Assembly (NCBI GenBank): GCA_004764695.1
Contig: SMSO01000025.1
Coordinates: 791,102-855,101, forward strand
Origin: Schizochytrium sp. TIO01
Lineage: Eukaryota > Sar > Bigyra > Thraustochytrida > Thraustochytriidae
DNA: 64,000 nt
Reading direction: 5' to 3'
The translations under genes and the position numbers were made by a program. The number at the start of each line of letters is the position of its first letter. Positions within the stretch are counted from its first letter, which is position 1. The notes under the pieces are model-generated. The model was not told the DNA's origin and did not search any database. It saw only the letters and a list, made by a program, of their open reading frames with translations. This document shows positions 45,743-55,490 of this stretch, in pieces.

Positions 45743-48700
45743 ATGAATCTCTCACAACAGGCTATGCATGTCGCGCTTTTTTGCGTTATTCTGGCGCAAT
45801 TAGTAAGTCAAGCCACAAGCCGTCGAGGTGCCATGCTTGTAGTTTTGCAGGACTTTGGCTACGATGATTTCTCACTCTTAGAGGACGATCAACAAAATGA
45901 CCTCGAGGATATTCTGCCATACTATTCAGAGACTTTTCGCTCAGCAAGTCCTGATTGGACGCCTAGTTTAGCATCAATATTGACAGGCCAACGACCAGCA
46001 GAACTTGGTATTCATCGCTCATACCCTCTTTACGAGGAGGAGCACGAGATTAAAGACAAATACCTTGAGCCAATGAGCACGTTAAAAGAAAACAATGTCA
46101 CGATTGCTCATTTTGGCCTTTGGCCATTTGTGAATGATCCAGATGATATTTTCGACTACAGCTATACAAGCAGCGATTACTCAGATGTTCGAGCTGCTGT
46201 TGAGTCCTATGTTTCAACCCTAGGGGATGACGAGGATTACCTCATCAATGTTTGGCTACCCCGCATCGACGCCACAATCAACTTTGGTGGTAATTATACA
46301 GATGATGACTGGAGTGCAGGTATTAGTGGAGTTTACGAACGTAGTGGCTCAGGGGATGGCGAGTGCCCGGATACCTTCCGTGGAGACGGTACATATGTTG
46401 CACGGTATAAGAGCTGCCCTCGGCAAATTTATCGAGCCAACCGACAGCACGAGAGTATTCAATTGGTGACAATGTTACAAAATGTCCAAGATACCTTGGA
46501 AGGCAGTGGTGCCAATATCATGATTCTCACTTCTACTAACGGTCCTGAAAGTGAACAAGCTGATTCCCACTCGCGCGGTCGAACACGCTTTCGTGGCATT
46601 AAGCGTTCCATTTATGATGGTGGAGTTCGCGTTCCTCTTAGATACGAAGTTTATGGCCCTAACTCAGATACGGCTGCCGCGGGATGGGGTTCGCCTTCTG
46701 AAGACGACTTTGAAAGCGCCCCCATTACTGGCGTTGATCTCTTGCCCACCCTTATGTACATGATTGGGAACAACTCTGCAACAGAATCCGTCGCTGATGG
46801 ACTTCCTGGCATGGACACTAGCGCATGTTGGTTTGGCGGCGACAGCTGTGATGGCGGCACCCTTGTACGAACCAAGCCTATGCTTTGGGAATGGCGCTAC
46901 TTGACCCCTGGTCACTGCGCCTTGGAGTCACCGCGTTACGCAATCATCATGGGTGATTATAAACTATTACATGAACCTGGAATGCGCACAGAGCTGTACG
47001 ACCTTAGTCTTGAAGCTTATGAAGTTGTCAACATGTACAATGCTACACTATCAGACAGCGATGCGCAAGATCGCCTGGAGATTATTAAACTGGTGATGAT
47101 GAAAGAATTACAAGAGTGGATTGACTACCTCGCTGCTCTCGAGGAGGTAGTTGAAACCCCTGACCCGACGGCACAAAGTCATCCTGGATGCTATGGTAGA
47201 GGTGAGCCCCAGTTGTCTGATGGTCCTTCAGAGGCAGGAGATGAACCTAGTGTGGCACTTAACGCCACCGAGAGGAATAAAAAATTGGCTGGTATCATCT
47301 TTATTCTCACAGACGATATGGGAGTCGGGGAGATGAGTGGCTATCTCGCGAACCGGACTAGTGAGCTTGAGGCTGGTCTGGCAGATCCAATCGCATTTGA
47401 GCCGAAGACCCCTATTCTGGATCGCTTGAAAGATGAAGGCACTACCTTATACCATTTCTATGCAGGAATGCCGGTGTGCAGTCCTAGCCGTACCACCATT
47501 ATGACTGGTCGCCCTCCTTCCCATAAGCAGAACTGCTTTCACAATATTGTTGCCAAAACAGCATCTGCGAACGCCAGAACGGGTGTTCCAAATTTCCTAG
47601 GAGAGAATATTGATTACGAAGAGAAACTCACTACGCTCACAAAATTCTTCCATGAGCAAGGGTATGTTACTGGTCACTTTGGAAAGTGGCATATGGGCTA
47701 CGACTACACGGATAATGAAGATTATAATACTGGTGGTGCCATGTGGGGCATCGATGAGTACATGTTATATGGTACACTCGCAGAGTACCAAGAGGACAAT
47801 GTTACCTTCCCCACGGCAAGCAAGCCTCACAATAACTACTTAGACAATGATGATCTCTTGTTTGCATCTTACGTGCAGCACGCTCTCGTGAACCGTACAA
47901 TTGACTTCCTTGAGGACCGTGCGGCGCGTAACGAGACATTTTTTGTTAATCTCTGGCTGCAAAACCCCCATGCGCCGCTCAATCTTGCAGAGTCTTTTGA
48001 TCAACCTGCTGCCATGGGGTATCCTTCTGAAGACAACCCGATGCCGAACTCGGACCCTGGCTACGAACTGAAGAGTACTGTTGATAAGGATGTACCGCTG
48101 CAGATTTACCGTACTTTGATGCACGATCAAGAGGTACAGATCGATCGTCTTATCTCTGCAATTGGGGATCTTGGCTTTGGTAATCGAACTTTAGTTGTCT
48201 ACATGGCAGATAATGGACCCGAAGATCGAACTCTTAACTTTGTTACTGTCGGCAACAACGACCCATTTAGAGGCCAGAAAAGATCCTTATATGAGGGTGG
48301 TATCCGTGTTCCTCTCTTCATGTGGTGGCCTGGTGTTGTTCCTGCTGGACGCAAGGTGACATATCCCGCAACTGGTGCTGATTTGTTCTACACTCTAGCT
48401 AGTATTGCTGGCTTATCCGAGGAATTTGAAGCTCTACCTGATTATAAGCAACTTGACTACAACTACTCAAAAGATTTGAGTTGCCTAGCTGTGGGTGTAT
48501 CTCAGGAAGGAGGTTACGAATGCGCAGAAGAATGTTCTACCTTAGAGTGTGCAGAGGAAGCCCTCGGGGAGCGCCCTCTGTACTTTGAGTTTCGTGACTA
48601 CACCCTAGGAGACTGCTTAGGTCGATCTCCGCGGATTGCGCTTCGCCGAGGCCGCTACAAGGCCCTTTGGGAACCTAAGAACAAGAATGATATGTTCCCA

Positions 48701-49396
48701 ACCTCAAGCACTGGTACTATTCGCCTCGAGCTTTTTGATCTGTTGGCAGACCCTTACGAATCAAATAATCTTTTGCTGACGCAGGAAGGAAACTCCTCGT
48801 ACACCGAAATTGCAGAAAGTCTACACGCTGACATGCTTTACTGGATTCAAGATAGTGGACGCTATGACCAAGAATATACACCCAAGGCTTCTTACTGTAG
48901 AATCCGATACGACGAAAGCTTTTCCACGTTCTATCTCCAAGAGCAGTGCACTTCACCCCCTGAAGATGCGAGCGCTCCTACTTCTATTACAGTGTCTTCT
49001 ACAAAGCTTGAAACAATGTCATGCTCTTTGAGCTATTGGTGTAACGCAACTGATAACATTTACTCCACAAACCAACCTACTTATCCTTTTGTCAGTATGG
49101 CTCCTACTACGAATCCTTCAGGGCAACCAACCAAGGAGCCTACCCCACAGCCAACGGGCAAGCCGACAGTCTCCGGCACAGACAAGGACCAATCTGGTAG
49201 CAGCCCAACTTCATCTCCTACCTCCGCTTCAGCAGAGGAAACAACGCCTTCGCCGACGACCGGTGACACAACAGCGTCGCCTACCCCTGCTGAAGACGCA
49301 AATGCAAAAACACCATCTGCTGCCACAAAATGGCATGTGTCCACGGTAGGTATTCTGGTGTTTGCGATCGGTATGCCACATCTGATGATGAATTGA
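45743..49396 (+). CDS. Secreted tandem sulfatase: degenerate plus intact domain
   Basis: 1,217 residues from the ATG at 45743 (an in-frame GTG lies 24 bases upstream). A signal peptide is likely (ALFCVILAQLVSQATS, about residues 10-25). Two sulfatase folds follow. The second (about 515-1050) keeps the catalytic set: DD at 524-525, the formylglycine motif C579-S-P-S-R583, K648-W-H650 and D823-N824, followed by FRGQKRSLYEGGIRVP. The first (about 30-490) has the same layout (FRGIKRSIYDGGVRVP, GVDLLPTL), but the motif reads W72-T-P-S-L76, DD reads Q36-D37, K-W-H reads L126-W-P and D-N reads T265-N. It should therefore be inactive. Residues about 1110-1190 form a Pro/Thr/Ser stalk, and the last ~20 residues are hydrophobic, consistent with a GPI signal or a membrane anchor. 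Many N-glycosylation sequons are present. The likely role is hydrolysis of sulfated glycans or esters outside the cell or in a lysosome. Confidence 0.9.
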   Translation: MNLSQQAMHVALFCVILAQLVSQATSRRGAMLVVLQDFGYDDFSLLEDDQQNDLEDILPYYSETFRSASPDWTPSLASILTGQRPAELGIHRSYPLYEEEHEIKDKYLEPMSTLKENNVTIAHFGLWPFVNDPDDIFDYSYTSSDYSDVRAAVESYVSTLGDDEDYLINVWLPRIDATINFGGNYTDDDWSAGISGVYERSGSGDGECPDTFRGDGTYVARYKSCPRQIYRANRQHESIQLVTMLQNVQDTLEGSGANIMILTSTNGPESEQADSHSRGRTRFRGIKRSIYDGGVRVPLRYEVYGPNSDTAAAGWGSPSEDDFESAPITGVDLLPTLMYMIGNNSATESVADGLPGMDTSACWFGGDSCDGGTLVRTKPMLWEWRYLTPGHCALESPRYAIIMGDYKLLHEPGMRTELYDLSLEAYEVVNMYNATLSDSDAQDRLEIIKLVMMKELQEWIDYLAALEEVVETPDPTAQSHPGCYGRGEPQLSDGPSEAGDEPSVALNATERNKKLAGIIFILTDDMGVGEMSGYLANRTSELEAGLADPIAFEPKTPILDRLKDEGTTLYHFYAGMPVCSPSRTTIMTGRPPSHKQNCFHNIVAKTASANARTGVPNFLGENIDYEEKLTTLTKFFHEQGYVTGHFGKWHMGYDYTDNEDYNTGGAMWGIDEYMLYGTLAEYQEDNVTFPTASKPHNNYLDNDDLLFASYVQHALVNRTIDFLEDRAARNETFFVNLWLQNPHAPLNLAESFDQPAAMGYPSEDNPMPNSDPGYELKSTVDKDVPLQIYRTLMHDQEVQIDRLISAIGDLGFGNRTLVVYMADNGPEDRTLNFVTVGNNDPFRGQKRSLYEGGIRVPLFMWWPGVVPAGRKVTYPATGADLFYTLASIAGLSEEFEALPDYKQLDYNYSKDLSCLAVGVSQEGGYECAEECSTLECAEEALGERPLYFEFRDYTLGDCLGRSPRIALRRGRYKALWEPKNKNDMFPTSSTGTIRLELFDLLADPYESNNLLLTQEGNSSYTEIAESLHADMLYWIQDSGRYDQEYTPKASYCRIRYDESFSTFYLQEQCTSPPEDASAPTSITVSSTKLETMSCSLSYWCNATDNIYSTNQPTYPFVSMAPTTNPSGQPTKEPTPQPTGKPTVSGTDKDQSGSSPTSSPTSASAEETTPSPTTGDTTASPTPAEDANAKTPSAATKWHVSTVGILVFAIGMPHLMMN

Positions 49397-49997
49397 GCTA
49401 CTTGAGTGCTCGAACGTATAGAAATTTTAGAGGCCCTGTGCCTAAGCCTGATCCTATTAATAATATGTTAGATTCTTTGAAATAGTGATATGAATGTGGT
49501 GATACGAAAACTGCAAGCTTTAAGAATTAAACATCTAAACTAAGATCTAAAGACACTTGGGTCATAGAAAGTACACGCTTCTTGAATGATTATTAGGAAA
49601 TATATTTGAACAACTTAGCAGCATACAGAATATGCTTATGCTGCCATAGTACTGTAAACAAAAAATCAAATAAAGAACGAGTTTGTTTGCAAATCAAATA
49701 GTGTCCCTAGCATATCGAAAATGCAGACCTAGAATGGAATATATTCGAGATTCAACATGAAACGTAAAATTTTTATTTTAATCACACGGATGATGGCGTA
49801 AGAAGATGAAAAGCAAGTCTGTTCCATATTATCTGAACACACGAGAATAGCATGCTTAACACTCTTGTAATTATCCTATGGCATGACCAACGTAAGGTTA
49901 ACAACCTGAGTCAGCACCATTGTAAAACATTAGATTGGTAGGAAAGGGGTGTTAAACGTCCACCTTTCCTAACTAGAACAAGAAGAAATGGATCCAT
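49397..49997. other. Intergenic region between convergent genes
   Basis: AT-rich 3' flanks of the sulfatase (+) and FN3 (-) genes. No gene or notable repeat is seen. Confidence 0.6.
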
Positions 49998-50798
49998 TTA
50001 GGAAACGACGCACTTTTTGGGTTTGGGTGTGCAGTTAGCAACAGCTGTATCGATCGTAATCTCTTCACTTTGCGGACCTTCTCCTGCGCTGGTGACAGCG
50101 GCAATCCGAAACTGGTAAGTTGAAGTGGGTTCAAGGTCCTCGAGCGTGAACTTTACCTCAGTACCGGGGATCGTCGTTACATTAGTGGCAGACCAATCGT
50201 CAGGGATCTTTCGGCGGTACAACTTGTATGAGGTCGCACCAGAAACCTGCTTCCACCTGTTGTGCACAAAGATAAGACACACAAAAGAACACGATCAGAT
50301 GCATCCGAGTTTCGTTAGTCATAACTTCATCCAAAATATTCATGCACCATCTATCCACGCCAAGCGAAAGAGGCACCACGAGATCAACAGAGCTATCTTT
50401 CTTGCATTTTTGCTCAGAATATATACCTAATATCGATATATAGCAGGACTATATACTAAGGTTATGCATAAATTCCGATCAGACAAAGGCGAGCAACTCT
50501 TTGTTACAAACTCAGGTTGTATAGCCATATTAAGTGGCTCTACCATGTTGCCTCAAAGACAATCTGCGCTGCTGTGCTTGAACAACTTGCTCTCCGCGCT
50601 CCTTACAGTACGAGGTGCACGCATGTGTGATTCCCATTTAGGTCCCTCTTTCGCTGCGTTCATCGGCACTTTCTTTGAACCATCAGATTCCACTTACTTC
50701 ACGTCAACAGAGAACTCCGTTGGATTAGTGACCTCCGGGCGCTGCATGCGCGGAGCCCCGGACGAGCCTTGATCGATGGGGTGGCCGACGGTGGTCAT
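49998..50798 (-). CDS. Single FN3-domain protein (spliced)
   Basis: Two exons are inferred: 50798-50698 (ATG start, donor AA|GTAAGT) and 50256-49998 (acceptor CACAACAG). The 441-base intron interrupts a Lys codon, and joining gives 119 residues in frame. The join restores an ordinary fibronectin type III core: SVDVKWKQVSGATSYKLYRR, then TEVKFTLEDLEPTSTYQFRI and AAVTSAGEGPQS. The conserved first-strand Trp, the L-x-P-x-T-x-Y-x-F motif and the N/S-x-x-G-x-G/P-x-S motif are all visible. There is no signal peptide or membrane segment. About 20 polar residues precede the domain and a short Cys/Lys/Pro tail follows. FN3 domains bind other proteins; the target is unknown. Agreement of splice sites with the domain makes the gene model strong. 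Confidence 0.82.
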
Positions 50799-52127
50799 GG
50801 TGAGTTACTCTTTTTCCAGCAGCAGCTAATTTTGTGTATGCTTTGATCGATCACATCGATTGTAGAACAGAGGCTTTTTTCATTCATTTCGCGTAGTATA
50901 TTGATAAGCATAAAACCCTAAGAGTAAATAAAGGAGAACTCTTTTAACTTGGGTAAAACCCCAAGGTGCACGTAGGTAGGTACTATTCTCAAGGAGGCAG
51001 GAAGACACTACTACATCGGCACTACAGAATCAACCATCGTACTGAGGCTACCTGCAAGTCTATGTTATGTCTTGACCCGCGCCATAGCTCCGGAACTTAA
51101 ATGTAGTTCACCCTCTTCATATGCCCATTTGCTTGTGTGCTTTTCCGTCTACCGCCTCGAGAACAGCAACTTGGAAAGCCAAAATCTTAGGAAAAGATAT
51201 TAATATCAAGAGCGATGTTGATCGCGGCTGAAGGTAATTTTATACGAAGGCTCTGATTAGATCTGATTAGTGGAGGGGATTGATCGAAATGGTTAAATTA
51301 GTCGTATCTTTTGGTTAATAATGAAGAAAAACGGGGCGAGTACCCGATGAATTGTTCGTGCAGTAATGCAACATGTGGCTTGCCTCCTCTAGAACTTGAA
51401 TAGTTGTTTCAGAGAAACTCTAAAACATCACGTCACTCATTTTGCGTAGAGTATGATGGTGATCATGATTGTACCTAGTACTCAGCAAATGAACAGCGCA
51501 TATCCAGCCGTGGATATGAGTTATTTCAAGGGATAGCAACACAAACCTAACATTTGGATGTCTCCTAATTTATTTTTAAAGGTCAAAGCCAAGCACTCAC
51601 AAATTAAAAAGTACTAGCATTGTGTGCAACATTAATATCAACAAATTCTCTGTTGCGATTCTGATGTCTTTATTTGATCAAATCAAAGCCTTGAAAGGTT
51701 CCTTCAAGTTAGCTCTTGTTTTTCGTTTTCTCTTTCCTACAAGCTGAAAAAAAAGATAGTCAAAGAGTTAGACGTCTACGTAGCTACTCATGATGCTGAG
51801 ACATAGCATAACAGAACAACTACGCTGGTTGTATTTGACATTAAGGAGTAGTGCTGTTCCTGGTGGCCATGACAATTAGCAGTTTTTCTATGAAGGCTAC
51901 CTCGGAAGAAATATCGCAACCCCGGCAGATCATTCATTACATATCGGCTTTTTTTAATAATTTATTTTTATTTTTATAGATAAAATAAATAAAGTTTTAA
52001 AACTCCTTCTCTATTGCACAGCCTGAAGTAGGTACTCCCCTCCTTTCGGTTCCGCAGACCTTTTGCGAGATCAAGGGGTCACGTATCCCTGTACATCGAT
52101 TCTTTCTATCAATAAGTTTTCCGCCCT
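50799..52127. other. Divergent intergenic region, no gene seen
   Basis: It lies between the FN3 gene (-) and the TMEM151-like gene (+). It contains GTAGGTAGGTACTA near 50972 and AGTAGGTACT near 52028, the latter about 100 bases before the TMEM151-like ATG, plus AT-rich stretches near 51955-52005. A promoter role is inferred from position only. Confidence 0.5.
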
Positions 52128-53498
52128 ATGTCAAACTCAGGCGCCTTGAATACTGGAGAAGATCAAGATCACCTTGCGTTTATTGCCATGAACGATAATC
52201 GTGACGGTGAGCGTCGCCATGGCAGTTCTGGTGCCACCTCTGCCTCTGCTGTGAGTCCACCCATTCTGAGCAGTGCGTTCGCATCAAGAAGTCTGTCACG
52301 GAGAGATTCGGATGTTCCTACTGCACGTGTGGCTGATCCTTTATTGAATGGTCACGAGGACGATGACAGCCTTCTTGCCTCTGTCGCAGAGCCTCTTCTT
52401 ACTGTTCAAGAAAGTAAGAAACTTAGTAAAAGTGGTGGGCACGCAAGCGCAGCAAGTAAAAATGAGGTGCCAAGACTTGGACAAACAGACTCTTCGCAAT
52501 TGCGAGACACGTCCTTGGCTCATGGGTTTGTGGATAATGGCTCCGAAAGGGATGTAGAAGCCAGGCTTGTGGACCCTCCTGTAGAGGTGGCATCATATGG
52601 GATTCCAATGGCGAGTTCGACTTGGGAACCTGAGGTTGTGCAATACACTCGTCCAGGACGGCACCTTGTATCACTATTTCTCACAATTGGCACAGCGCTC
52701 ATGGCGATCGGCTGCCTGGTCACAATAGAAGCGCCTCAAGACGAGAAAGAACCGTGGCAGATTGCCCTAGTTGTATTCGGAGCCTTGTATCTTATTGAAG
52801 CCTTTATTGCACCTTTTCTCACTCGTTCAACGCTAAAATTTCTCTGCAATATGGAACATACCGGAATGTATGACTTTGAACACAATTTTTTTGTCACCTT
52901 GCGTCAGATGCCACCGAGATTATGTATGCATATCGAATGCTATCATTATGAGACCAGAACCAGGGTTGTTCGAGAGGCTTACAAGGACTCTCATGGCAAC
53001 ACACATCACAGGGATAAATTTGAGTCGTATCAAGAAAGGGTGGTGACATACAGGAAATCTGAAGATAAAAAGTATGCTAGCTGGATAGATTTGAGTGGTC
53101 CGGGGCCGAGACTCAGTGATGTGGATCCAAAATATGTAGGAATTCTTGTTCACGTTGAAAAACATGTTGAACCTGCTGATGAGGCAACGGAGGCAGACCT
53201 GGCACAGCAGGCCCGGACTTTCCAAGAGAACTACCGTCTTTATGACACGCATTTTGACTACAGCGAGAGCGTTGAGCTTCAGGACTACCGTCCCACGATA
53301 TTTCTTCACGATGCAGAGCGTACGCCTTGGTATATTGGACCTTGGACTTATATTTTTGCTACTCTGTGCTTGTGTTCATGGCCTTATCGTGTTTATCTGC
53401 AACGCCATGTGATGGAAGGGCATTTCAAGGTTCGATCCCGCATCTCTGTCTTCAGGGATGCCTTTATGCCAGTTAGAGACGCAACCATTCAAGAGTAA
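52128..53498 (+). CDS. TMEM151-like multi-pass membrane protein
   Basis: 456 residues from an ATG in one exon. Residues 1-170 are polar and Ser/Ala/Asp-rich, probably disordered and cytosolic. Two hydrophobic helices follow (about 181-201 and 211-231). A soluble region next contains CYHYETRTRVVREAYKDSHG, ESYQERVVTY, and an acidic helix with AQQARTFQENYRLYD. A final hydrophobic segment (about 402-424, WYIGPWTYIFATLCLCSWPYRVYL) precedes a short basic tail. The order and wording of these blocks (CYHY...TR, YQERV.T, ARxFxENxxLYD, PWY..PW.....LCxLSWPxR) match the animal TMEM151A/B family, whose biochemical role is unsettled. The assignment rests on recalled family patterns, not on a search. Neighbours give no functional clue. 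Confidence 0.72.
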   Translation: MSNSGALNTGEDQDHLAFIAMNDNRDGERRHGSSGATSASAVSPPILSSAFASRSLSRRDSDVPTARVADPLLNGHEDDDSLLASVAEPLLTVQESKKLSKSGGHASAASKNEVPRLGQTDSSQLRDTSLAHGFVDNGSERDVEARLVDPPVEVASYGIPMASSTWEPEVVQYTRPGRHLVSLFLTIGTALMAIGCLVTIEAPQDEKEPWQIALVVFGALYLIEAFIAPFLTRSTLKFLCNMEHTGMYDFEHNFFVTLRQMPPRLCMHIECYHYETRTRVVREAYKDSHGNTHHRDKFESYQERVVTYRKSEDKKYASWIDLSGPGPRLSDVDPKYVGILVHVEKHVEPADEATEADLAQQARTFQENYRLYDTHFDYSESVELQDYRPTIFLHDAERTPWYIGPWTYIFATLCLCSWPYRVYLQRHVMEGHFKVRSRISVFRDAFMPVRDATIQE

Positions 53499-54050
53499 CC
53501 CACCCATCACTTAAAAGCCATGAATCACCAGCCACAGTAATTGTTCTTTTATTTTGAAATCCATTCTAACCTTTTTTATGCAAATTCTAGAGTAACTAAA
53601 AACATTTAAATGCAGTGCTACCCAATTGTAATACATTTATTTTACTCTCCTTTTAGGGCAGGAAAGTTAAGCTCACCTCCTCAACCAAAAACCCAGCACA
53701 AAGTTCCAATAGCTTGCATGCTATATGGATTGTGATTTGCGCCCCTGTTTTCTTTTTCTTTCATTTCTTAGGACAAGACATAGCCCTACATAGCTCCTGG
53801 CACATGTTTGTAGGAGTTCTTATTTGTTCATTAGTTAGACCTAATTTCGTCTTAGTACACACCTAATCAAGACGAATTGAGAACATCATAGATTAGTTCG
53901 CCAATCCTCATCCTTGTCGATGCTTTCGCTTCGAGGAACTCGAGAAAAGACATCCTTCATTCTAAACTTTACATATCCCGGGCAAAGTTATTGCGTTTGC
54001 AGCGTGAGACCAGGACTTGGATCTCCCTCTGCGCGTGGGACACTCACGCC
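53499..54050. other. Intergenic region, no gene seen
   Basis: 3' flank of the TMEM151-like gene. The stretch at 53914-54050 keeps another frame open and has TTTGCAG at 53988-53994, so an extra 5' exon of the next gene cannot be excluded. Confidence 0.5.
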
Positions 54051-54914
54051 ATGCGAGGTCAACCAGAGCGAGATCCCAACGAGACCGAAGAGTTTGTTGC
54101 TATTCGTGTGTTCCCAAGCTTGCTAGAGGCGAGGCAGTCAGGTGCAAACAAATGCGAAATCTTTGTAGAGGATGAGCAACTCCGTGCCAAGCGAGCAAGT
54201 GCAATTCTTGCGAAGGAGAAACGAAGAGGAGCTATTGCCAGACATCGACAGGTGCTGTCTGGATTCAGACCGACCACAGAGCTGACATGTCTGGCAGACT
54301 TGCGCGAACAAATAAAACGCCGTAACACTAAAGTCAAGGCTTCGCGAAAGAAGGCAGAGGATATTCGTTCTGCAGCTTTTGTGCATCAACAGGGAACTCC
54401 ATTTCGCCCTTGCAATCCGATCGAAGCTAGAGAGACCCTCGCTGCTCCACTTGGAGGCCTCGCGAAAAATCCGTATGGGCGAGATATAAGTTTTCCAAGT
54501 GGCACCAATAATTATGACCCTGCAGCAGGTCCCGGTACCGACGTGCTGCGCCCATCAAGGCCCTCGAGCGGTCAGCCTCGTCGATGGCTACCCCCATCAT
54601 CCCGAGTGACAGAACGCAAGGACGTTTTCTTGAATGCTCCAGACAGCGAGTCCGCTTTGAGGGATCGGAAACGTATTGAGCGTCTTCGCTCACGTATGCT
54701 CGTGGAATTTATGGACAAACTCATGGTGCGTAATGCGTCAGAACGCACGAACACATTGATCGGTTACTTAGCACGCGTGGAGGCTCGCATGATCAGAGAC
54801 CAGCAAGCTCGCGCACTAGAGCAAGCAAGAGCAAGAGCAGAGGCAAATTCAATCAAGGCAGGCTTACGCCGAAACTATAGATCAAGGCACGACGAGCGAA
54901 CTGAAGTACAATGA
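54051..54914 (+). CDS. Unknown basic helical protein
   Basis: 287 residues from the ATG at 54051; the frame opens upstream only to a TTG. No family is recognised. The sequence shows a basic helical stretch (about 45-125, rich in Arg/Lys/Ala: LRAKRASAILAKEKRRG, REQIKRRNTKVKASRKKAE), a Gly/Pro/Asn-rich middle with FRPCNPIEARETL and NPYGRDISF, then long charged helices (about 200-280: RDRKRIERLRSRMLVEFMDK, RALEQARARAEANSIK). This suggests a coiled-coil protein, perhaps structural, nucleic-acid binding or ciliary, but no motif supports one of these. It is convergent with the small COX-like gene, with 128 bases between the stops. Confidence 0.72.
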   Translation: MRGQPERDPNETEEFVAIRVFPSLLEARQSGANKCEIFVEDEQLRAKRASAILAKEKRRGAIARHRQVLSGFRPTTELTCLADLREQIKRRNTKVKASRKKAEDIRSAAFVHQQGTPFRPCNPIEARETLAAPLGGLAKNPYGRDISFPSGTNNYDPAAGPGTDVLRPSRPSSGQPRRWLPPSSRVTERKDVFLNAPDSESALRDRKRIERLRSRMLVEFMDKLMVRNASERTNTLIGYLARVEARMIRDQQARALEQARARAEANSIKAGLRRNYRSRHDERTEVQ

Positions 54915-55042
54915 CGATTTAGGTTCTTTTTCTGTTTTCTTGTTTACTAAGCTTTTGGCTGGATCAATCTTGTTCACCTACAGGGCGAGAGAGCTCGCAG
55001 CGAAACAGGCACGGGGTGCCAGCTCGCCAATCTTGGGTGAGC

Positions 55043-55490
55043 TTACTGGTCCTTGGAGGCCTTGAGCTTGAGGTTGAACTTGTCCATGCGGCTGAACTCA
55101 GACTTGGCCTTCATGAGCCACATGCCAGCGCCGACTGTAGATTTAATTTTTATAAGAAAAGAAGGAAACACTTGTCAGTCATACACCATTTCGTTGTTTT
55201 TGATTCAAATAAAGAATTTCCTGCACATGCCATTGCAAGGTACATAATGGCAAGAGACAATCAAATATCTCCTAATCAGGACTTTCATGAATCTAGCTAG
55301 ATCCATTCCAAATGTAGGCCCAACCATGAGTGTATCCTATATTTCAGAAGGACGATAACTTACCAGAGGCGATGACAAGGCCAGCGGCGATCTCGTTCAC
55401 GAGCTTGGGCTTGGCGGGCTCAGCAGCAGCAGTGGCAAAGCCGCGGGCACCAGCCACGCGGGGGGCGACACGGGTCACAAGAGAGTTCAT
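55043..55490 (-). CDS. Small mitochondrial inner-membrane subunit, COX5C/COX6C-like (spliced)
   Basis: Exon 1 is 55490-55364 (donor TCTG|GTAAGT) and exon 2 is 55134-55043 (acceptor CTACAG), with a 229-base intron. Joining gives 72 residues. The first ~22 residues are Arg/Ala-rich (RVAPRVAGARGFATAAA), a clear mitochondrial presequence ending in the common R-G-F-A-T pattern. A single transmembrane helix follows (about 32-50, NEIAAGLVIASVGAGMWLMK), then a basic C-terminal arm (SRMDKFNLKLKASKDQ). Helix position, the Gly/Ala-rich face, the following Trp and the basic tail resemble the small cytochrome c oxidase subunit COX5C of plants and COX6C of animals. Another single-pass respiratory or ATP synthase subunit remains possible. 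Codon use is strongly biased to C-ending codons, as in highly expressed genes. Confidence 0.75.
55135..55363 (-). other. Intron of the COX5C-like gene
   Basis: 229 bases, GTAAGT donor and CTACAG acceptor. It is visibly richer in A and T than the flanking exons. Confidence 0.8.
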
